Part shown: piece by piece, positions 8,934-18,173 of the stretch
Numbering within the stretch: position 1 is the first letter of the stretch
How the letters are laid out: the number at the start of each line of letters is the position of its first letter
From: Methylocystis sp. ATCC 49242
Lineage (GTDB): Bacteria; Pseudomonadota; Alphaproteobacteria; Rhizobiales; Beijerinckiaceae
NCBI RefSeq assembly: GCF_000188155.2
Contig: NZ_KE124774.1
Coordinates: 780,736 to 844,735, forward strand
Length of the DNA: 64,000 nt
Direction of reading: 5' to 3'
Made by a program: the position numbers and the translations under genes
Notes under the pieces: generated by a model
Database searches by the model: none
Told to the model about the DNA's origin: nothing
What the model saw: the letters and a program-made list of their open reading frames with translations, nothing else

Positions 8934-10154
8934 GTGACCACAAGCGCCGCCGACGAACGCCAGAGCGCCTACCGCTGGGCCGTGCTGGCCCTCGCGACCC
9001 TCGCGCAGACGGGCGGGTGCTTTCTGGTGCAGGGGCTCGGCGCTCTGGGCCCGGCCCTGCAGGCGGCCTTCGGTCTGGACGCGGCGCAGGTGGGGCTGAC
9101 CATGTCCGCCGCGCAGACCACGCCGATTGTGGGGCTGCTCGTCGCCGGACTGCTGCTCGACCGGTTCAGCGAGCGGATCATCGTCGGCGTTGGCGCGACA
9201 ATGGTCGCGGCTTCGCTCTTCGGCGCCGGACGCGCGCAAAGTTTCAGCGACGTCCTGGCCTGGCTCGTGGTGGCCAGCATCGGCTATTGCACCGTGCAGC
9301 CGGGCGGCGGGAAGGTGGTCGCCGCTTGGTTTTTACCCGCCACGCGCGGCTTCGCCATGGGGATCAGGCAGGCGGGCCTGCCGCTCGGCGCGGCGCTGGC
9401 GGCGCTGATCCTGCCTGCGGCTGCGGCGCGACATGGCTGGCGGGCGGCCTTCGAACTCGGGGCCCTCGCCGCGCTCGCGAGCGGCTGGTTGTTCGCGTTT
9501 CTCTATCGCCCGCCGCCGGACCCCTTGCGGGAGCGCAAGCGAAGCCACGGTCACTGGCGGGAGCGGCTCGCGGAACTCGCGCCGCGACTGCCGCGGATCG
9601 TAACGCCCGGCGTTGCGCTTGTGACTGTGCAGTTCTGCATAACCGTCTACCTGCCGCTGGATTTGCGCGACCGTTTCGGCATTCCAGCCGAGACCGGAAC
9701 GAAACTGCTTTTCGTCGCGCAATTCGCAGGCGCGATCGCCCGCATAATCCTCGCCGCGTGGAGCGACCGCAGCCGCCGCGGGCGCTTCTTCCCGCTGGCG
9801 ATGAGCATGGGCGCGATTGTCGTCGGAATAGCGGCCTATATCGCAGCGCCGGGCGCGCCTTTGTGGCTCGTGGCGGCGCTTGCGGCGTGGCTCGGCTTCT
9901 TCGGCTTCGGCTGGTACGGGCCATGGATCGCGCTCGTAAGCGAGGCCGCGCCACGCGGCGGAGTCGGTTTCACGATCGGCTTCGCGATGGCGATCAATCA
10001 GGTCTTCGTGGTGCTGGCGCCGCCGGCCTTCGGCGCGCTGCGCGATGCGACGGGGACTTTCGCCTATGGCTGGGCGGCCATCGCCATCGCCGTGCTGATC
10101 GCGCTGCTGAGCCAGGCGCGGGTCTTCAGTCGGCGCTCGGAAGGCGGCGGATGA
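8934..10154 (+). CDS. Major facilitator superfamily transporter
   Basis: Inner-membrane secondary transporter, 406 aa, with about twelve hydrophobic segments separated by a basic central loop (PPPDPLRERKRSHGHWRERL). The loop between helices 2 and 3 carries the MFS-like GLLLDRFSER. The GTG at 8934 is chosen because GGGGAG sits seven bases upstream; an earlier in-frame ATG at 8874 would add 20 Arg/Gly-rich residues without a binding site. The substrate is not predictable from sequence or neighbours. Confidence 0.85.
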   Translation: MTTSAADERQSAYRWAVLALATLAQTGGCFLVQGLGALGPALQAAFGLDAAQVGLTMSAAQTTPIVGLLVAGLLLDRFSERIIVGVGATMVAASLFGAGRAQSFSDVLAWLVVASIGYCTVQPGGGKVVAAWFLPATRGFAMGIRQAGLPLGAALAALILPAAAARHGWRAAFELGALAALASGWLFAFLYRPPPDPLRERKRSHGHWRERLAELAPRLPRIVTPGVALVTVQFCITVYLPLDLRDRFGIPAETGTKLLFVAQFAGAIARIILAAWSDRSRRGRFFPLAMSMGAIVVGIAAYIAAPGAPLWLVAALAAWLGFFGFGWYGPWIALVSEAAPRGGVGFTIGFAMAINQVFVVLAPPAFGALRDATGTFAYGWAAIAIAVLIALLSQARVFSRRSEGGG

Positions 10155-10365
10155 CGAATTCTATACGTCCGTCGTCGAGTTCGCGCCAGAATTCGATCTC
10201 GGTCATATAGGCGGCCTTGGGGTAGCGCTCGAACCACTCACGCGCCTTGGCGCGGGCGTCCAGACGCGGGAGCGTGAAGGTCTCGCGCCGCCAGCCGTCG
10301 CCGCGCGCGCGGCTTCTTTCGCCGAGCCGACGGGCGATGTCCCGGGGGGCTTTCATTACGCTCAT
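10126..10365 (-). CDS. Conserved hypothetical protein, 79 aa
   Basis: Small soluble protein rich in Arg and Trp, from an ATG at 10365 preceded by GGGAGC. It has two halves: a basic N-terminus (PRDIARRLGERSRARG) and a C-terminal part with KAREWFERYPKAAYMTEIEFW ending in a beta-strand-like segment. A longer frame exists upstream but lacks a binding site. No family was recognised. Its 3' end overlaps the MFS gene tail to tail by 29 bases. Confidence 0.6.
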   Translation of the reverse strand: MSVMKAPRDIARRLGERSRARGDGWRRETFTLPRLDARAKAREWFERYPKAAYMTEIEFWRELDDGRIEFVIRRLPSAD

Positions 10366-10487
10366 ACCGACGCTCCCTGCGCAGTTAGGATAACGCGCGA
10401 CGAGCGGGAAGGGGAGTCGATTCGCGCTCTTTCGCCGCTTTCGCCAAGCCGTTATTCTTCCGTGCATATTTCAGGGAGATTAACTTG

Positions 10488-10934
10488 ATGCGACTTGTAT
10501 CCGCTGCGATCTTCCTCCTCGCCGCCGGCCTGTCGCCGGCTTGCGCGACCGCCAATCTCGTCTGCGAGATCGCCGACAAATCTTTGAATGGCCATCTCGG
10601 CGCGCTCATGGGGACCCTTCCGGGACTGATGCAGGTCAAGGGCGAGTTCGAGATCGTCGCCAAAGGCGTCCCCGAAGACTTTCGGAAGGTCAGGCTGACC
10701 GGCGAGAATCTGCCGCATTCATGGGCGCATGGCCGGGAATTGAAGCTCCACGCCTACATGGAGCGCGACAAGGGACATTTCGCGAGTTTCGAACTGGTCA
10801 TCGATACGAAGGCGACCAGCGCGGGGAGCTATCGCGGCCCCTATGAGCTGAAAGTGAGCTTCACGCCAGGCGAAGGCGCCGGCGAAAACAGGGTCATCAC
10901 GCTCAGGGGCAAGGCTTCCTGTTCGCTGGGGTAA
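10488..10934 (+). CDS. Hypothetical secreted protein, 148 aa
   Basis: Begins with a clear Sec signal peptide (MRLVSAAIFLLAAGLSP, cleavage near ATA) and continues as a beta-rich domain with two cysteines (C near residue 26 and the last CSLG), which could form a disulfide in the periplasm. The ATG at 10488 has GGGAG about ten bases upstream. No known domain was recognised. It lies 56 bases before metG on the same strand. Confidence 0.65.
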   Translation: MRLVSAAIFLLAAGLSPACATANLVCEIADKSLNGHLGALMGTLPGLMQVKGEFEIVAKGVPEDFRKVRLTGENLPHSWAHGRELKLHAYMERDKGHFASFELVIDTKATSAGSYRGPYELKVSFTPGEGAGENRVITLRGKASCSLG

Positions 10935-10990
10935 AATAACAGTCGGGGCGACGCTTCCCCGCATCGCAAAAGCGCGCTATCTCGCAGCCC

Positions 10991-12553
10991 ATGTCTGAGC
11001 GCCCCACCTATATGATCTCCACGGCCATTCCTTACGCGAATGGCGCGCCCCACATCGGCCATGCCTATGAGCGCATCGCCACGGACGCCTTCGCGCGTTT
11101 CAAGCGGCTCGACGGCTATGACGTTCTCTTCGTCACCGGAATGGACGAGCACGGCCAGAAGATGCAGCGCACGGCCGAAAAGGAGGGGTTGACGCCGCAG
11201 GGGCTCGCCGACCGCACCGCCGCGCAGTTCGCGCGCATGGGAGAGGCGCTGAACGCCCGGGCCGACGACATCGTCCGCACGACGCAGGAGCGCCACAAGG
11301 AGACGGTTCTCGAAATCTGGCGGCGCATGGAGGCCAATGGCGACATCTATCTGTCGAAATATTCCGGCTGGTATTCCGTCCGCGACGAGGCCTATTACGA
11401 CGAAAGCGAACTCACGGAGCGAGAGGGCAAGAAATTCGCGCCGACCGGCACGCCGGTGGAATGGGTCGAGGAAGAAAGCTGGTTCTTCAGGCTCTCGGCA
11501 TATGCCGGGAAGCTGCTGGCCCATTATGAGGCCAATCCCGATTTCATCACGCCCGAGCATTACAGGAACGAGATCATCGCCTTCGTGAAGCGCGGCCTCT
11601 CGGATCTCTCCGTTTCGCGCACCACATTCGACTGGGGCATCCCGATACCGCCGAGTCCGCAGACCACAGCCAACCACGTGATGTACGTCTGGGTGGACGC
11701 GCTGACCAATTACATCACCGCGACGGGCTGGCTGACGGGGAAAGGCGAGCGCGCCCGCTTCTGGCCCGCCGACGCCCACGTCATCGGCAAGGACATCACG
11801 CGCTTTCACGCGATCTACTGGCCGTCATTCCTGCTCTCGGCCGGCGCGCCGCTGCCGAAACAGATCGTGGTGCATGGCTTCCTGTTCTCGCGCGGCGAGA
11901 AGATGTCGAAGTCGCTCGGCAATGTCGTCGATCCGCTGGAGCTCGCGGAGCGCTATGGCGTCGATCAGCTGCGTTACTTCTTCCTGCGCGAAATACCCTT
12001 TGGTCAGGACGGCAATTATTCGCACGAAGCGATCGTGAACCGCATCAATGCGGACCTCGCCAATGATCTCGGCAATCTGGCGCAGCGCTCTCTGTCGATG
12101 ATTGGGAAGAATTGCGCCGGCGCGGTTCCGAAGAAGGGCGAACTGACGGACGCGGACAGGGACATTCTCGCCCAAGCCGCCATCGCGCTCGACAAGGCCC
12201 GCACGGCGATGAACGACTATGCCCCGCATCACGCGCTGGCGGAAATCTTCCGCGTCGTGGCCGAGGCGAATCGCTACTTCGCCGGCGAAGAGCCGTGGTC
12301 GAAGAAGAAGACCGACCCGGCGCGGATGGAGACGATCCTCTACGTGACGGCGGAGACCCTGCGGCGCCTCGCGATCCCGTTGCAGCCGTTCATTCCGGAT
12401 GCGGCGGGCAAACTGCTGGACCTCCTCGGCGTCGGCCCGGACGAACGCGATTTCGCGCATGCCGACCCAGCGAACGCCCTTCAGGAAGGCGCGCCGCTGC
12501 CGCCCCCGGCGCCGGTGTTTCCGCGCTTTGTGGAGGAAGAGGCGCAGGCATAG
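10991..12553 (+). CDS. metG: Methionyl-tRNA synthetase
   Basis: Charges tRNA-Met and initiator tRNA with methionine. The 520-aa class Ia enzyme has the HIGH-type motif in [10 protein letters not shown] (about residues 18-27) and the signature KMSKS in [10 protein letters not shown] (about 304). The connective region around residues 120-170 lacks the CxxC knuckles of the zinc-binding subclass, and there is no C-terminal EMAP-like tRNA-binding domain, as in the short alphaproteobacterial form. Confidence 0.95.
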   Translation: MSERPTYMISTAIPYANGAPHIGHAYERIATDAFARFKRLDGYDVLFVTGMDEHGQKMQRTAEKEGLTPQGLADRTAAQFARMGEALNARADDIVRTTQERHKETVLEIWRRMEANGDIYLSKYSGWYSVRDEAYYDESELTEREGKKFAPTGTPVEWVEEESWFFRLSAYAGKLLAHYEANPDFITPEHYRNEIIAFVKRGLSDLSVSRTTFDWGIPIPPSPQTTANHVMYVWVDALTNYITATGWLTGKGERARFWPADAHVIGKDITRFHAIYWPSFLLSAGAPLPKQIVVHGFLFSRGEKMSKSLGNVVDPLELAERYGVDQLRYFFLREIPFGQDGNYSHEAIVNRINADLANDLGNLAQRSLSMIGKNCAGAVPKKGELTDADRDILAQAAIALDKARTAMNDYAPHHALAEIFRVVAEANRYFAGEEPWSKKKTDPARMETILYVTAETLRRLAIPLQPFIPDAAGKLLDLLGVGPDERDFAHADPANALQEGAPLPPPAPVFPRFVEEEAQA

Positions 12554-12556
12554 CGC

Positions 12557-12925
12557 TCACTGAGCGACAGTCATCAATTCCAGCACATGGCCGTCGGGGC
12601 TCTTGAAATAGACGCCCCGGCCGCCGTTCCAGTCGTTGAGCTTGCCATCGTCGAAATGGCCCGGCCCGCTGCCGAAGGGCAGCCCCGCCGCCTTCACGCG
12701 CCCGAAAATCGCGTCGAATTCCGCGTCGCTGACATGGAAGGCGTAGTGGCGCGAGTCGAATGAAGGATGATCGTCGAAAAGCAGCGTCAGCGTGTCGTTG
12801 ACGCGGACCGGCGCGAAATGAGCCTTTGTCGGCTCGCAGGTCAGTCCGAAGATCTGCGCAAACCAGCGCGCCGCCTCCTGCTTGTTGTGCGACGACACAA
12901 TCGTGTGATTGAGGATAATCGTCAT
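12557..12925 (-). CDS. VOC-family (glyoxalase/dioxygenase fold) protein
   Basis: A 122-aa vicinal oxygen chelate protein. Possible metal ligands are H7 (LNHTIV), H61/H64 (RHYAFHVSD) and E116 (GHVLELM), the usual spacing for this fold. Members include glyoxalase I, fosfomycin-resistance enzymes and ring-cleavage dioxygenases; nothing here fixes the substrate. It converges on metG, with 3 bases between the stop codons. Confidence 0.8.
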   Translation of the reverse strand: MTIILNHTIVSSHNKQEAARWFAQIFGLTCEPTKAHFAPVRVNDTLTLLFDDHPSFDSRHYAFHVSDAEFDAIFGRVKAAGLPFGSGPGHFDDGKLNDWNGGRGVYFKSPDGHVLELMTVAQ

Positions 12926-13097
12926 CGTCGCTCTCCCGACGCCGTATGACGGTCATATGGGCCGGGGGGCCGGTATTATCACGAGCCCGGCCGTACACGC
13001 CGACGCCTCCCAAGCGACCCAATAATTGACATTCCTTCGAGGCGCCGGGTTCGGCTATCCACAGCCGGGACCCCGGACTGACAGGAGTGATCTACAA

Positions 13098-13675
13098 ATG
13101 CGAAAAATTCCGCTGCTGGCTCTCGTTACGTGCGTCATCGCCAGTCCCGCCGCCCTCGCGCAAACGAACCTGTCACGGGCGACGGCAGGGTCGCTGGACT
13201 GGAGCTGGCTGAAGAACACCTACTGGATCGTTCCGCCGCAAATCTTCCGTCGCTCCTGTTCAACCCGTCGAGCAATGTCCTGCTGCCGGCGGCCGATCAG
13301 ACCGTGTACCATATCACCGATTACCGGGGCGGCTATTTCTGGGGGAAGAACGTAACGAAGGTGGGGCGGTTGCCCGTTGCCTGCTCCTCGCTCGTCGGCT
13401 CGGTCACGCCGACCGGCCGCGTGCTTTTGAGTTTCACTTCGGTGAAAAGCGACGGCTCCGAGTCCGTGCAGCAAGGCTTCGGCGAGATGGTTCTGCAGGG
13501 CCATGCGTGGACCATGCTCAACCAGACCTCGACCTCGAGTTTTGCCCATTGGGCGTATATGGTTCAGTCGAAGCCGGGCGACGCCAGCTGGCGCTCTCTG
13601 CCGGGCGTTCGCCAGTCCGTCCCCGATTTCCTTGCGCAATGCCCTGGCTCCGGTCCCCAAATCGGGGTCAGGTAG
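13098..13675 (+). pseudogene. Frameshifted secreted protein gene
   Basis: The ATG at 13098 opens a frame with a good Sec signal peptide (MRKIPLLALVTCVIASPAALA) and about 48 residues through NTYWIVPPQ. The coherent protein then continues in another frame (LPSLLFNPSSNVLLPAADQ) to a stop at 13675. The switch is at CAAA, 13239-13242: one extra A would join both parts into one 192-aa secreted protein with two later cysteines (PVACSS and AQCPGS). So this is either a genuine one-base deletion or a sequencing error in a short A run. No family was recognised. Confidence 0.7.
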
Positions 13676-13775
13676 CCGGCGATCCGCCAGGAGAATTTGC
13701 GCCTCCGGCGGATTGGGGCGAAAATTCCTTTCGTCGGGCTCGATATCGCCGGACCGGAGGAAGGAGAGCGGAGTC

Positions 13776-14585
13776 ATGACCGCAGATACGGCCCGCTTCG
13801 TCGGCGATATTCCGCTTCATTACGACCGCGGTCTCGGGCCTGTGATCTTCGAGGATTACGCCGCCGACATCGCGTGGCGAGCCGCCCTGAGGGGGCCGCG
13901 CGAGGTGCTCGAGATCGCCGCCGGCACGGGCATCGTCACACGCAAGCTGCGAGATGCGCTGCCGGCCGATGCGCGACTGATCGCGACCGATCTCAACGCG
14001 CCGATGCTGGAGGTCGCGCAGGCGAAGTTCCGTCCGGGCGAGGGGGTGACCTTCGACGTTGCCGACGCCCTCGTGCTGCCCTTCGCGGACAGCGCCTTCG
14101 ACGCCGTCGTCTGCCAGTTCGGCCTGATGTTCTTTCCGGACAAGGACGCCGCCCATCGAGAGGCGCGGCGAGTGCTGAAGGCCGGCGGGCGCTATCTTTT
14201 CAGCGTCTGGGATTCGCCGCGCCACAATCCCTTCTCGCGCCTCGGCCTCGAAGTCGTGGAGAGATTCTTCCCGGACAATCCGCCTCAGTTTCTCAAGACG
14301 CCCTTCTCCTGCCCGGAGATCGATCCGATCAAGGAATCGCTGATCGGGGCAGGGTTCACGAGGATCGTCGCATCGGTGCTGCCGCGCGTGCATGAAACCG
14401 GGGATGTGACCGCTTTCGCGAATGGCCTCGTTTTCGGCAGCCCTCTGATCGACCAGATCCGCGCGCGGGGCGACGTGGCGCCGGAAGCGATCGTCGCCGC
14501 GCTCGTGGAGCGGTTCGAGCAGGAATTCGGGGCGCCGACCCGAATGCCGATGCAGGCGATTTTCTTCGAGGCGGAGCGGGCATGA
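13776..14585 (+). CDS. SAM-dependent class I methyltransferase
   Basis: A 269-aa UbiE/COQ5-like methyltransferase: motif I VLEIAAGTGIVT (about residues 44-55), acidic ribose-binding DL in LIATDLNAPML, then DVADALVLPFAD and the post-motif FDAVVCQFGLMFFPD. The ATG at 13776 is preceded by AAGGAGAG; a much longer frame from 13503 overlaps the frameshifted gene and is not used. It overlaps the next gene by four bases (ATGA), so the two are cotranscribed. The substrate is unknown. Confidence 0.88.
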   Translation: MTADTARFVGDIPLHYDRGLGPVIFEDYAADIAWRAALRGPREVLEIAAGTGIVTRKLRDALPADARLIATDLNAPMLEVAQAKFRPGEGVTFDVADALVLPFADSAFDAVVCQFGLMFFPDKDAAHREARRVLKAGGRYLFSVWDSPRHNPFSRLGLEVVERFFPDNPPQFLKTPFSCPEIDPIKESLIGAGFTRIVASVLPRVHETGDVTAFANGLVFGSPLIDQIRARGDVAPEAIVAALVERFEQEFGAPTRMPMQAIFFEAERA

Positions 14586-15061
14586 CGGTCCACCGCGCCG
14601 CATTGCTGGCGTTTGCGCTCATCAGCGCATCGAGCGCCTCCGCCGAGACATGGCGCGCCTATCGCAATGAGCGATTCGGGACGGCGGCCGACGTTCCCGT
14701 AGGGTGGCGCATGGAGCCGCCGCCGGAGAACGACGACGGGCGGGTCTTCGCCTCGCCGGACGAGCAGGCCGAGATCATCGTGTCGGGAAGCCACGTCGTC
14801 CTGTCCCGCGACGAGGAATTCGGCGTCAGAGGCGGGGCGCTGGACGGTGAGACAATCCGTTACAAGCGGCAGGGCCGCGACTGGATCGTTGTCTCGGGTG
14901 TGAAAGGCGAGAGGATTTTCTACCGAAAATCGCTGCTCTCCTGTGGCGATACGGTCTGGAACAGCGTCTCCCTCGAATATCCTGCCGCGGAAAAGAAGAA
15001 ATACGACGCTCTCGTCGCCCATGTGGCCGGATCACTTCGCGGCGCCGACAAATGCAGGTGA
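14582..15061 (+). CDS. Hypothetical secreted protein, 159 aa
   Basis: Starts with a signal peptide (about 21 residues, cleavage after ASA) followed by a mixed alpha/beta domain containing TWRAYRNERFGTAADVP, a pattern often seen in small periplasmic proteins of Hyphomicrobiales. Two cysteines (LLSCGD and DKCR at the C-terminus) could form a disulfide. It is translationally coupled to the methyltransferase upstream. No function can be assigned. Confidence 0.7.
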   Translation: MTVHRAALLAFALISASSASAETWRAYRNERFGTAADVPVGWRMEPPPENDDGRVFASPDEQAEIIVSGSHVVLSRDEEFGVRGGALDGETIRYKRQGRDWIVVSGVKGERIFYRKSLLSCGDTVWNSVSLEYPAAEKKKYDALVAHVAGSLRGADKCR

Positions 15062-15201
15062 CGCGGGGCCGCGAACAGCGCTAATTATCGTCCTCAAACT
15101 TGACGATCTTCTTGTCCGCGCTTGTCGCGGGCGTCCACGCGCCCAAATTCGCGGGGGACGGCCGAGACAGGTTGCGCCGCGACGGAATGAACCGGGACAG
15201 C

Positions 15202-15993
15202 ATGCTCATCGACACTCACTGCCACCTCGACTTCCCCGATTTCGCGCCGGAGCAGGCGGAAATCATCGCGCGCGCTAAGGCGCGCGGCGTCGGGCGAATG
15301 ATCACCATTTCCACCCATCTCTCGCGATTCGACCGCGTGAAGGCGGTTGCGGAGGCTTATCCCGACGTTTTCTGCACCGTCGGCACCCATCCGCACCATT
15401 CCCATGAAGAGGCTGAACCGACGGTCGAAGAGCTGGTGAAGCTCTCGCAACATCCGAAATGCGTGGGTCTGGGCGAGGCGGGGCTCGACTACCACTACGA
15501 TCGCGCGCCTCGCGAAGTGTCGCAGCGCGTGTTCCGCACCCATATCGCCGCTGCCCGGGAGACAGGGCTTCCGCTCGTGATCCACACGCGCGACGCCGAC
15601 GAGGATTGCGCCGCGATCCTTCGGGAAGAAATGGGGAAGGGGGCCTTCCCGGCCCTGCTCCATTGCTTCACTTCGTCGCGTGCGTTGGCGGAGACCGCCG
15701 TGGATCTGGGTCTCTACATCTCTTTCTCCGGCGTCGTGACCTTCAAGAACTCCGCCGAACTGCGCGAGACCGCCAAAGCCGTGCCGCTCGAGCGGATGCT
15801 CGTCGAGACCGACGCGCCCTTCCTTGCGCCCGTCCCGCACCGGGGCAAACGCAACGAGCCCGCTTTCGTTGTCGATACGGCGCGCGTCCTTGCCGAGGTC
15901 AAGGGCGTAAGTGAGGCCGAATTGGCCCGCGTGACGACGGAAAACGCGCTGCGACTCTTCACAAAGATGCCGCCGATGGAGGCCGCCGCGTGA
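15202..15993 (+). CDS. TatD-family metal-dependent hydrolase (putative DNase)
   Basis: TIM-barrel metal hydrolase of 263 aa. Metal ligands are visible as H-x-H in IDTHCHLDF (residues 6 and 8), E in GLGEAGLDYHYD, H in LPLVIHTRDA, H in LLHCFTS and D in LVETDAPFLAP. Members show 3'-5' exonuclease or deoxyribonuclease activity. The ATG at 15202 gives the canonical MLIDTHCHLD start; 15187 is a close alternative. Its stop overlaps the GTG of the next hydrolase by four bases. In many alphaproteobacteria this pair follows metG; here four genes intervene. Confidence 0.93.
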   Translation: MLIDTHCHLDFPDFAPEQAEIIARAKARGVGRMITISTHLSRFDRVKAVAEAYPDVFCTVGTHPHHSHEEAEPTVEELVKLSQHPKCVGLGEAGLDYHYDRAPREVSQRVFRTHIAAARETGLPLVIHTRDADEDCAAILREEMGKGAFPALLHCFTSSRALAETAVDLGLYISFSGVVTFKNSAELRETAKAVPLERMLVETDAPFLAPVPHRGKRNEPAFVVDTARVLAEVKGVSEAELARVTTENALRLFTKMPPMEAAA

Positions 15994-16784
15994 CTTTGAC
16001 GGTCACGATTCTTGGGTGTGGTTCGTCGGGCGGCGTGCCGCGGGTCGGGCAGGGTTGGGGAAAATGCAATCCCGCCAATCCGAAGAATCGCCGCCGCCGA
16101 TGCTCGATCCTCGTCGCCAAGGGTTCGGCCGAATCGGCGACGCAAATTCTGGTCGACACCGGCCCTGACCTCCGCGAGCAGCTCATCGCCGCGGATGTGA
16201 AGCGGCTCGACGCCATTCTCTACACCCATCCGCACGCCGACCACACGCATGGCGTCGACGACGTGCGTGGTCTCGTGATCATGAGCGGCCGTCGCATACC
16301 CGCCTATATGGATGAGCCGACATCACGCCAGATCACCAATAAGTTCGACTATATTTTCGAGACGCCGCCCGGCAGCTTCTATCCGCCGCTGCTCACCGAG
16401 CACCGGCTGCGGCCCGGCCGGCCGGTGACGATCGAGGGCCCCGGAGGCGAGATGGACGTGACGCCTTTCCGCCTCGACCACGGAGACATGGACGCCCTCG
16501 GCTTTCGGTTCGGGAACATCGCCTACACGCCGGACCTGCACGCCATTCCGTCCGAGAGCGCGCAGTTTTTGGAGGGACTCGATCTCTGGATCATTGACGC
16601 GCTGCGCTACCAGCGCCACGGCACGCATCTTTCCGTCGAGCAGGCGCTGGCATTCGTGGCGCAGTTCAAGGCGAAGCGAGCCATCCTGACCGATCTCCAC
16701 GTCGATCTGGACTATGACGCGCTTGCCGCGATGCTGCCGGAGAATGTGGCGCCGGCCTATGATGGGCTGCGGATCGAGGTCTGA
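15990..16784 (+). CDS. Metallo-beta-lactamase-fold hydrolase (PhnP-like)
   Basis: A 264-aa MBL-fold enzyme with GTG start overlapping the tatD stop. The dimetal motif HPHADHTHG sits at about residues 75-83, with further ligands in LDHGDMD, TPDL and DLHVDLD. The N-terminus ILGCGSSGGVPRVGQGWGKC, with its cysteines, is typical of the PhnP/PqqB-like branch, which contains cyclic phosphodiesterases. Translational coupling to tatD suggests a common nucleotide or nucleic-acid role, which is inference. Confidence 0.88.
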   Translation: MTLTVTILGCGSSGGVPRVGQGWGKCNPANPKNRRRRCSILVAKGSAESATQILVDTGPDLREQLIAADVKRLDAILYTHPHADHTHGVDDVRGLVIMSGRRIPAYMDEPTSRQITNKFDYIFETPPGSFYPPLLTEHRLRPGRPVTIEGPGGEMDVTPFRLDHGDMDALGFRFGNIAYTPDLHAIPSESAQFLEGLDLWIIDALRYQRHGTHLSVEQALAFVAQFKAKRAILTDLHVDLDYDALAAMLPENVAPAYDGLRIEV

Positions 16785-17370
16785 ACCGCGCAGTCGTTAG
16801 CCGCGGATTTTCCATGTTCCCAGAAATCGCCGCCGGCCGTGCCGCGGGGTGATAGCTTCTTCGGCGTTCGCGTTTCCCACCTAGGGTGCCGAAGGTCGCG
16901 CGCCACCCGATTCCCCGGCCGAATATGGGCTTCGGTTCCATAATATCGATTATGCGAATCGTTGATATCCGCTCCCCTTGTTTTTGCTGCGTCTTCCAGG
17001 CGCCTCGACTGTCTCGCTCCTTCTGAACGACCTCCGGGCCCATTTATCGCCTCGCATCTGCGCGGGAAACGTCGCGCGCCATAGGCTCGACGGGCAAAGT
17101 CGTTGAAAAGCAACAATGCGGGATTGCTTGGCCGCTGCCGGCGACGCTTCAACTGCTGCGTTTATTGGGATTTTTCGATGAGGCCACGAAATTTTCTGGC
17201 CATGACAGGCAAAAATCTGCTAAAAGACTTGCCGCGCGGGACTATATGGCATTCAACAGGCAAATCTCATCGTCTCCCAACGGTCGCTATTTGCGCCCGA
17301 GCGGGATCGTATGGGCGCACGCGTTTGACATAGGGGTCTTGCCGTTTTTGGCGGAGACGAGCAGGTAGAC
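16785..17370. other. 586-base intergenic region before the cold-shock gene
   Basis: No convincing gene. Short open frames exist but have no protein-like pattern or binding site. It contains an imperfect palindrome at 16943-16968 (ATATC-GATT ... AATC-GTT-GATAT) and, near the 3' end, complementary segments that could fold the leader of the cold-shock gene (see separate entry). Confidence 0.5.
17270..17360 (+). promoter_or_regulatory. Possible structured 5' leader of the cold-shock gene
   Basis: TCGTCTCC at 17270-17277 is complementary to GGAGACGA at 17353-17360, and AACGG at 17279-17283 to CCGTT at 17342-17346, so the leader can fold into a long hairpin whose 3' arm lies just upstream of, and partly covers, the ribosome-binding region of the cold-shock gene (ATG 17371). 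Known cspA leaders are temperature-responsive RNA structures; that this one is, is inference. Confidence 0.35.
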
Positions 17371-18045
17371 ATGAGCAAAGGTAGAGACTTCCGGGGCCCG
17401 CGCAAGCGCGGATTCGACGATGACGCCCCGTATGGCTATGACGCGCCGCGGCAGAGCCGCCCGCCGCGTTCGCAGTTCGGAGGCGGCTTTCCCGACGCGC
17501 CTCCGCCGTCGATGAACGAGCCGGCCGTTGACGCCATCGTCAAGTGGTTCAAGACCGACAAGGGGTTCGGCTTCGTCGAACTCGCCAATGGCACGGGCGA
17601 CGCCTTCCTTCATATCGGAGCCGTGCAGGCGGCGGGATATGACACATTGCCGCCGGGCGCCAAATTGCAGGTGCAGGTGACGAGCTCGGTCAAGGGTCAG
17701 CAGGTCGCGCGCATTCTCGACGTCGACCTTGCAGGCGCCGCGGAGCGCGCCCCGCCGCCGCCGCCGCGTGGTGGTGGATTTGGCGGTGGTTACGACAGCC
17801 CCCGGCCCCGTCGCCAGGCTCCGGATCCGTCGACCGCTGTTCCGGTTTCGGGCAAGGTCAAGTGGTTCGATGAGACCAAGGGCTTCGGCTTCGTCCAGTC
17901 CAACGATGGCGGCAAGGACGTCTTCGTCCACATTTCGATCCTCGGCCCCTCCGGCGTCAGCCGGCTTGTCGAAGGCCAGCCGGTGACGATGCAGGTCGTC
18001 GACACCGCGAAGGGTCGTGAAGCGCTGTCCATCAGCGTCGACTGA
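17371..18045 (+). CDS. Double cold-shock-domain protein
   Basis: RNA/single-strand DNA-binding protein of 224 aa with two cold-shock domains: the first about residues 52-117 (VKWFKTDKGFGFVEL ... DAFLHI) and the second about 156-222 (GKVKWFDETKGFGFVQS ... DVFVHIS). RNP1 (KGFGFV) is intact in both and RNP2 (VFVHI) is best kept in the second. The N-terminus and the linker are disordered, rich in Arg, Gly and Pro. This two-domain form is typical of Hyphomicrobiales. It is followed by a large perfect inverted repeat. Confidence 0.93.
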   Translation: MSKGRDFRGPRKRGFDDDAPYGYDAPRQSRPPRSQFGGGFPDAPPPSMNEPAVDAIVKWFKTDKGFGFVELANGTGDAFLHIGAVQAAGYDTLPPGAKLQVQVTSSVKGQQVARILDVDLAGAAERAPPPPPRGGGFGGGYDSPRPRRQAPDPSTAVPVSGKVKWFDETKGFGFVQSNDGGKDVFVHISILGPSGVSRLVEGQPVTMQVVDTAKGREALSISVD

Positions 18046-18099
18046 TTTCATTTCGTGTCGGCGCGAGGCCCTTCCGCTTCGCGCCGGCGCTTTTCATGC

Positions 18100-18151
18100 G
18101 AGCCTGAAGGCTTGCGGCGCCGGCCGCTCCGGACCGCAAGCCTTCAGGCTC
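18100..18151. repeat. Perfect 18-bp inverted repeat after the cold-shock gene
   Basis: The arms at 18100-18117 (starting GAGCCTGAAGGCTTG) and 18134-18151 are exact reverse complements, separated by 16 bases. The first arm contains its own smaller palindrome (AGCCT-GA-AGGCT). It can act as the terminator of the cold-shock gene although no proper T-tract follows, or it may be a copy of a dispersed REP-like element; no second copy was noticed in this window. Confidence 0.75.
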
Positions 18152-18173
18152 GCTGCGTTTTGCGAGTTCGATC

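Noticed and set aside
9017-10210. 397-codon Arg/Ala-rich frame inside the MFS gene
   Set aside because: Out-of-frame reading of a clear twelve-helix transporter.
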